DNA of 64,000 nucleotides. Source: Edaphobacter flagellatus. GTDB lineage: Bacteria > Acidobacteriota > Terriglobia > Terriglobales > Acidobacteriaceae. The stretch covers positions 4,381,628 to 4,445,627 of the forward strand of contig NZ_CP073697.1 in assembly GCF_025264665.1 (NCBI RefSeq), in the 5' to 3' direction. Positions 59,056-64,000 of this stretch are shown here, piece after piece. The stretch's first letter is position 1. The number at the start of each line of letters is the position of its first letter. A program made the position numbers and the translations under genes. The notes below the pieces were generated by a model that did no database searches, was not told where the DNA came from, and was given only the letters and a program-made list of their open reading frames with translations.

Positions 59056-60033
59056 TTAAGGTTTGTGCGTGATACCGGACGAGGATTGCCTCGAGCGATA
59101 GCCGGGCCGGGTATAGACAGTCAGCTTGCCATGTCCTGAAGCCTTCGTCTCAACCTTGACGGTATGGTACCCGCCATTGGACGCTTGCGGCGAGTGGTAC
59201 GCAATAGCGTACTGATTGCGGATATTGCGGGCAACTTCGGCGGCGACGGAATCAATATCCTTCAGCGAGTTGGGGAAGAAGGATATTCCACCTGTCTCGC
59301 TGGAGAGTGCCTGCAGGTCGCGTTTTGCATGCCGTGACCTGTCGTCGCCAAAGAGCAGACCAATGGAGTAGATAATCGGCCCCTGCATGTCCTGAACGCG
59401 ATGGATGGCATTATCCAGAGTGAGCTTCGAGGCGTTGTCATCCCCATCGGTGATCACGATCAGTACCTTTCTGGGACGTGTCGCAGACCGCTCCATCTTG
59501 TCGGCGGCGGTCACAACTGTGTCGTAGAGTGCGGTGCCACCGGACAGACTGAGATGCGAAAGTCCCTTCTGTAATTGATTGAGATCTGAGGTGAAGTCCT
59601 GGTCGAGATAAGCCTGGTCGGAAAAGTTGATCACAAAGGATTCGTCTTGTGGATTTGAAGCTTTTACCAGATCAAGCGCGGCAGCAGCAACGGCAGCTCG
59701 CTTGGTGCTCATCGAACCCGAGTTATCGACCAGCAAGCCAATCGAAACGGGAGTGTCCTGGTGCTGGAGGGAGATCACTTTCTGGAGAGCTTTGTCCTCG
59801 AAGACCTTGAAGTCGCTTTTGGTCAGGTCGTTGACGAGTTCCCCTTTGCTGTCCAGAACAGTGCAGTTCAAAACGACTTCTTCCGCGTCAACATGAAGCG
59901 TGTAGGCGTCTGAGGAGCCAGGCCTGGGCGGCTGGACCTGCGTGATCCCTGCGGTGTTCTGCGCCCCTGCCGAGAGTGAACCTGACATCAGAATCACAAA
60001 GACTGCCGTCAGAGTGGAAAGACGCTTCACCAT
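59056..60033 (-). CDS. Exported VWFA-domain protein (acidobacterial type)
   Basis: A 325-residue exported protein. A signal peptide is followed by a short beta region (LHVDAEEVVLNCTVLDSKGE, then LTKSDFKVFED) typical of the acidobacterial VWFA family (TIGR03436-like) and then a von Willebrand A domain with the metal site DNSGSMS (103-109), the Thr in SGGTALYD and the Asp in VITDGDD. Such proteins are abundant in this phylum but have no assigned function; adhesion or protein assembly is possible. The next upstream gene overlaps its start by seven bases. Confidence 0.85.
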   Translation of the reverse strand: MVKRLSTLTAVFVILMSGSLSAGAQNTAGITQVQPPRPGSSDAYTLHVDAEEVVLNCTVLDSKGELVNDLTKSDFKVFEDKALQKVISLQHQDTPVSIGLLVDNSGSMSTKRAAVAAAALDLVKASNPQDESFVINFSDQAYLDQDFTSDLNQLQKGLSHLSLSGGTALYDTVVTAADKMERSATRPRKVLIVITDGDDNASKLTLDNAIHRVQDMQGPIIYSIGLLFGDDRSRHAKRDLQALSSETGGISFFPNSLKDIDSVAAEVARNIRNQYAIAYHSPQASNGGYHTVKVETKASGHGKLTVYTRPGYRSRQSSSGITHKP

Positions 60034-61406
60034 GGCGCTCCGGCACTTGCACCGGGCATGGGCAGCGATGTTCTGTTGCCGAAGCCAATCTCCATGACTG
60101 TATCTTTCGGGAAGACGATGTTACGACCCATCCCAAGAAAGTTGCTGTAAATAGAGCGGCCTCCTCCGTAGGCGCTCATGAGGATGCCGTAAGTGTGAGA
60201 GCGAAAGGTGAGGCCAACAACCAGACCGATGAGCTTGAATCCAACCGCACCACCGGCGGCAGGAGCTGCATCTCCGACGTCGTCCCGTCCGCCGCTTCCA
60301 ATGAGGGCGAGCCCGACAGAGGCTCCGGTAGAGAGATACCGGGTCTTCGAGTCAGTCGATTTAGTGCCGCCCTCGGAATCGAGCTGGGCGTTATCCGCAG
60401 AGTCAGACTGTATGCCCTGAAGTCTGGTATCCACGGTCTGAACCGTTCCATTCGGCAGGACGACTTCGCGGAAAGTAATGCGTAGCTGTCCGTTGCGATG
60501 CAAGTGGCGTGCTGGTCGCACCTGGAGAACAGTGCCGCGAAGGTGAGTTCCGGCGGGAAGGATGAGATGCCCCTGGTCGATGAGCGGCTGTGAGAGTTCA
60601 GCTTCTACGTCGGTGCTCTTCAGGGTAGTCGCCGAATTCAGCGGAGTCAGCAGGACGGCGTGTACAAGGCTTCCGGGTGGAGGTGTCGTCCCTATGGAAG
60701 AAAGAATATCGGAGGAAACGGATTCACTGCCAAAGTCGAGCGGTTGCGAAAGCTCCGCGGTGTAAAGCGTTCCGGCGTCGATGTACTGCGGATGGACCGG
60801 AAGCCTGGCGACGGCATAGCGCGTCACGAGATGCATCTTGCCGGGCGACTCCACCTGTTTCATGGCACTGTTCCACTGTGCCCGGGCCTGATCTATCTTT
60901 TGGGCGGCGGCATCCTTCACAGCGTTCTTTTTGTGCTCATCGGCGGATACGAGCCGGATCACCTGCCCAGAGCCGGGAACGATGGTCGCATGCAGGTCGA
61001 CATGGCGGCCATCGGGCAGGATGAGTTCGTCGAAGGTAACGGAGAGTTTATGAGATGGGGTGAAATCAGCGTTTAGCGCGCTCAGCGCTAGTACACGGCC
61101 TGGAACGGGATCAATCGCCGAGATTCGACCTGTCGTTGCTGTGCCAATAGGAATGACAAGGTGATCGAAGACATAGACGGGCTGCATGACCCGCCCGGTG
61201 ATGGGCTGGCCGACTTTCCGGACACGCGCTTCCTTGTCGAGGGCGATCTGCAGTGGAGTGCCGTCGGGAACCGTCAGAGCAACGACGCGGGCTTCGGATG
61301 GCTGCTGTAGAGAGGGCTGAAGTACGGGTGTTACCGTCTGTGCAAATGCGTGACTGGTGATGGCGATCGCAGACAGGAGCGCCGAGAAGATACGACCTGA
61401 CATCAT
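60027..61406 (-). CDS. Exported protein with VirB10/TrbI-like repeats
   Basis: A 459-residue exported protein of unknown function. Two similar halves carry a Gly-bounded pattern reminiscent of VirB10/TrbI barrels: HLVIPIGTATTGRISAIDP with LSVTFDELILPDGRHVDL, and HLILPAGTHLRGTVLQVRP with LRITFREVVLPNGTVQTV. A Gly/Ala-rich segment near residues 370-415 could be a membrane or flexible stretch. ATGs at 61406 and 61403 fit a signal peptide (IFSALLSAIAITSHAFAQ). It is upstream of and overlapping the VWFA gene, so the two are coupled. No other secretion genes are present, so a conjugation role is not supported. Confidence 0.6.
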   Translation of the reverse strand: MMSGRIFSALLSAIAITSHAFAQTVTPVLQPSLQQPSEARVVALTVPDGTPLQIALDKEARVRKVGQPITGRVMQPVYVFDHLVIPIGTATTGRISAIDPVPGRVLALSALNADFTPSHKLSVTFDELILPDGRHVDLHATIVPGSGQVIRLVSADEHKKNAVKDAAAQKIDQARAQWNSAMKQVESPGKMHLVTRYAVARLPVHPQYIDAGTLYTAELSQPLDFGSESVSSDILSSIGTTPPPGSLVHAVLLTPLNSATTLKSTDVEAELSQPLIDQGHLILPAGTHLRGTVLQVRPARHLHRNGQLRITFREVVLPNGTVQTVDTRLQGIQSDSADNAQLDSEGGTKSTDSKTRYLSTGASVGLALIGSGGRDDVGDAAPAAGGAVGFKLIGLVVGLTFRSHTYGILMSAYGGGRSIYSNFLGMGRNIVFPKDTVMEIGFGNRTSLPMPGASAGAPW

Positions 61407-61704
61407 TCGGGGATAGACCTCAACATGCGGGAGATCAGCGTCTGCTACCAACTTGTATGCCTCACCCTGAAGCGTGTAGTCTTGGCTATTCACTTTTCAA
61501 TAGACTTTCGCAGAGCATCAATGGATCACGCAGAAATGCCAAATGAACAAATCGTCATCCGGTCCGCGCAACCCGATCCACAATTCGGATCGAGATCGCC
61601 AACCGATACTGTTTCGATAAGCCTTGTGCTCACAGAGCGACTGCCGGCGGCGATGTTGAGCACGACGGCGACAGTCACTCGAGTTATAGAACTCCCACAG
61701 CACG
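61407..61704. other. Gap between the VirB10-like gene and the TonB receptor
   Basis: The 298 bases hold the promoter for the VirB10-like/VWFA pair and the end of the receptor. A plus-strand frame of 102 residues crosses it but overlaps the receptor's 3' end and has no ribosome site. No terminator was seen. Confidence 0.4.
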
Positions 61705-64000
61705 CTAACTGCGCGGAGCAACGCCGAGGTTGACTGTGATGCTGAAGCTGCGTCCTGGGGTAAGTCCAAGCGAGTCGCCTGCATTGGGGGTGAAGTTGGC
61801 TCCTTTGGTCGCGGGGCTGACGCTGACAATATTTCTCACGTCGAAGAGGTTGTTGATTCCGAAGCGGACCTTCGTGCCCGCGAGGCGCGAATCGCCCGGT
61901 GCGGTGTAGTTAAGGAAGAGGTTGGTGGCGCTGAATGGATCAATGGGTACAACTTGGTTGAAAGTGCCGTTATCGTTCCACATGGGCCCCACCCGCTTAT
62001 CGAAGATGCCAAAGTCCATTCCCTTACGGCTGTAGGTGAGGCCGAAGGCTTCTGTGTTGGCCGGTGTGTTGGCGACCCACCTCTGATAATTGATGTTAGT
62101 TGCGCCATTTACGGTCCGGCTCACGTACTTGGCGACACCATAGGTTCCGTTCACATAAAGGTTAAGACCGTGTGCGAGAGCGATGTTCGTTTCCCCTTCA
62201 ATGCCTTGCGTGACGGAATCGCCCGAGGAGAAGAACTGCGTTCCACTCTGGATGTTGGGATCGGCGATTGCCGTGTAGGAATTGCCGAAGTGCACGTGAT
62301 AGTAGTCGAAATCAAAGGTTATTCGGCGGAGTTTGATTACGGTACCTGTCTGGAGCGTGAGCGCAAAGCTCGGCTTGGGCAGAGTAGTGACGGTGCCCGC
62401 CTGGTCGAAGACGCTGGACGGTGGAATCACCGAACCGGTGCCAACCTGACCGTAGACGGACCAGTTCTCGCGGATGCGATAGTTCGCATCGCCTGAGGGC
62501 AGATAGGAGTTATAGCCAGCCGAGCTGTAGCGCGCCGTGAAGGGAACCTTCGTCACCGGATCAACGCTGCCGATGGTTTTCCCGTTATCTGCGTACTGCG
62601 TCAAATCCTGGTTGTAGTGCGCATACTTGAAGCCCCCGGAGACAGTAAGCTTCGTCGTGGGGTGATACTCATACTCCGCGAACGGTTGATAGGAGTTGGT
62701 CCAGAAGCGTTCGTGGAAGTTTGGCAGCACGGAATCGGTGCCGTTCAAAGGGTTCTGCGGAATCTGATAACGATCGGTAGCGGCCCACTCATACCACATA
62801 CCGGCGCGAAAGATGCCGTACTTTGATACCTCGCTGATCGTCGTGATCTCGCCATACTTACGATAGCTGTTAAGTTTGTCCGTGCCGCAGGGATACACTC
62901 CCGAGGAATTTGCTGCGCAACCCGACGCCGAAATTGTGCCTGTTTGCGTATTGGTGTAGTTCTGATGGTTGTTATAGGAGTAGGTATAGCCCTTGGTATC
63001 GATATACCAACTGTGACCGATGTCGGATTTATAGCCGACATACTCGAAGTCCGTGGGTAGCACGTACCAGTTGTACTTGTAGTAGGCTGCGGAGGTTGGG
63101 TCGTTATTCAGTAGATAGTTATAGCCAATGCTGCTCACCTGGCTGCGTAGCGGGCCTTTGAAGTTGGGCGTGTTGGTGTTGAGGTGGATCACGCCGGCAA
63201 AGCCCGTGAGGATGCGCGTGTCGGAGATCCTGTACTCGTACTTGAGCGAGCCCGCATTGCGTTCCTGGTAGTTGTAGGTTTGAAATCCGTCGGAGCTTAG
63301 ATGGTGCACATCGATCAGCAGGCGCATCTTGTGGCCGGGACCAAACTTGCCTGTGGTGAATAGACCGTCCACGAGCAGGGTGTTGAATGACCCGTACGAT
63401 ACGCCGCCAGCAATGTTCATGCGCTCAGGCAGTGGCTTCGATAGCAGATTGATGGAGCCGCCGAAGGGGGTGGGGCCAACCGTGGACGCTGTTCCGGGAC
63501 TGCGGTCGAAATCCACACCGCCGAGCCATTGCGATGGGAAGAACGACCAGGAGTGATGCGTGGGACTGTTAGTGTCCTCGAAGGGGATACCGTCGAAGGT
63601 AATGTCGTAATTACCGTCGGAAAAACCTCTGAAGTAGCTCTTGGAGTCACCGAGGCCGATGCCGTTGGAGTTGACGCTGAAAGTACCGGGGGCCATCTGC
63701 GTTGTCTCGCTGTAGTCGGCGACGGGAGACAGATAGTTGTTGATATACCGCTCATTGACTTCAGTGCGAGCAGAACGAGCATCAAGACGCGCGTCCAACG
63801 GAGCCTGCTGTGCGGCTAGCGAATTCGAGGCTTCGGCTTCGACCACAACCTGCTCGCTGACGCCGCTGATGTTGAGAACCAACGGCAGATCGACCGACTC
63901 ACTGGTGACAACAACGCCGGTGCGCTGCAGGGTCGCGAAGCCGGGGGCGTCTGCGTCGATTTCATAAGTACCGGCGGGAAGATCGAGACTGAAGCGGCCT
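61705..64000 (-). CDS. TonB-dependent receptor, 5' end outside the window
   Basis: The last 765 residues of an outer-membrane receptor; the gene runs past the right edge. The visible N-terminal part is the end of a carboxypeptidase-regulatory-like beta-sandwich (LPAGTYEIDADAPGFAT, then VVVTSESVDLPLVLNISG), followed by a plug domain (NGIGLGDSKSYFRGFSDGNYDITFDGIPFEDTN in part) and a 22-strand-type barrel ending at FSITVNLGVAPR. Family members import siderophores, cobalamin or glycans. The ligand cannot be told; no TonB, SusD or transport partner is in view. Confidence 0.92.
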   Translation of the reverse strand, partial: GRFSLDLPAGTYEIDADAPGFATLQRTGVVVTSESVDLPLVLNISGVSEQVVVEAEASNSLAAQQAPLDARLDARSARTEVNERYINNYLSPVADYSETTQMAPGTFSVNSNGIGLGDSKSYFRGFSDGNYDITFDGIPFEDTNSPTHHSWSFFPSQWLGGVDFDRSPGTASTVGPTPFGGSINLLSKPLPERMNIAGGVSYGSFNTLLVDGLFTTGKFGPGHKMRLLIDVHHLSSDGFQTYNYQERNAGSLKYEYRISDTRILTGFAGVIHLNTNTPNFKGPLRSQVSSIGYNYLLNNDPTSAAYYKYNWYVLPTDFEYVGYKSDIGHSWYIDTKGYTYSYNNHQNYTNTQTGTISASGCAANSSGVYPCGTDKLNSYRKYGEITTISEVSKYGIFRAGMWYEWAATDRYQIPQNPLNGTDSVLPNFHERFWTNSYQPFAEYEYHPTTKLTVSGGFKYAHYNQDLTQYADNGKTIGSVDPVTKVPFTARYSSAGYNSYLPSGDANYRIRENWSVYGQVGTGSVIPPSSVFDQAGTVTTLPKPSFALTLQTGTVIKLRRITFDFDYYHVHFGNSYTAIADPNIQSGTQFFSSGDSVTQGIEGETNIALAHGLNLYVNGTYGVAKYVSRTVNGATNINYQRWVANTPANTEAFGLTYSRKGMDFGIFDKRVGPMWNDNGTFNQVVPIDPFSATNLFLNYTAPGDSRLAGTKVRFGINNLFDVRNIVSVSPATKGANFTPNAGDSLGLTPGRSFSITVNLGVAPRS

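Noticed and set aside
60027..61406. The VirB10-like protein as part of a type IV secretion system
   Set aside because: None of the other VirB or Tra genes is present and the neighbour is a VWFA protein, so only a fold resemblance is claimed.
61425..61733. A 102-residue plus-strand frame upstream of the receptor end
   Set aside because: It has no ribosome site, overlaps the receptor's 3' end on the other strand and shows no recognisable sequence.

Overview
The window looks like the chromosome of an acidobacterium (Acidobacteriota, family Acidobacteriaceae; an Edaphobacter-, Granulicella- or Terriglobus-like genome). Pointers to this are a TonB-dependent receptor with an N-terminal carboxypeptidase-regulatory-like fold at the right edge, a VWFA protein of the type frequent in acidobacteria, several exported proteins with no obvious relatives outside the group, moderately high G+C, and intergenic repeats that recur in inverted copies. 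This is inference; no rRNA or tRNA gene lies in the window. Most of it is ordinary chromosome.

Layout. 0.1-4.7 kb: HAD phosphatase, TlpA-type lipoprotein thioredoxin, GT2 glycosyltransferase, two tandem 6-pyruvoyl-tetrahydropterin-synthase-like genes followed by folE, and truB. 4.7-8.8 kb: an SGNH esterase divergent from an ABC ATPase and a large FtsX-type permease, the same arrangement as tesA / ybbA-ybbP in E. coli. 8.9-18.4 kb: sugar metabolism (galK-galT, a YncE-propeller/phosphoesterase overlapping manA, an IclR regulator, pgi). 18.5-27.7 kb: peroxiredoxin-like protein, dienelactone hydrolase, a divergent c-di-GMP phosphodiesterase/diguanylate cyclase pair, a GH29 fucosidase, a 48-residue membrane peptide, a HerA-like ATPase and a GNAT enzyme.

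27.8-31.1 kb is the most unusual stretch: a small Cys/His protein, a repeat-like and hairpin-rich gap, then a tight, visibly AT-richer three-gene operon encoding a PD-(D/E)XK nuclease-like protein, a Hanks-type Ser/Thr kinase and a 383-residue protein of unknown function. It sits beside ffh and looks acquired; it is the best candidate here for an undescribed (possibly defence) system.

31.2-45 kb: ffh, an orphan multi-POTRA protein, a tandem xerD-xerC pair, a soluble PAS histidine kinase, a rhodanese, an NtrC-type sigma-54 regulator with its membrane kinase and a lipoprotein, and secA. 45.2-50.4 kb: an exported RidA, an EmrB-type exporter divergent from a MarR regulator with a perfect double operator that contains both start codons, an acidobacterial exported protein, a methyltransferase and an S51 peptidase. 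50.4-51.9 kb: a lone Abi-like HEPN gene in otherwise empty, hairpin-rich DNA. 51.9-57.9 kb: a PadR - TolC - RND - adaptor efflux operon. 58-64 kb: a VIT1/CCC1-family protein, a VWFA protein with an overlapping VirB10-like exported protein, and the TonB-dependent receptor, which runs off the right edge.

Starts were chosen from Shine-Dalgarno spacing and signal peptides; several are GTG or TTG. Domain calls come from motifs read by eye, without database searches.
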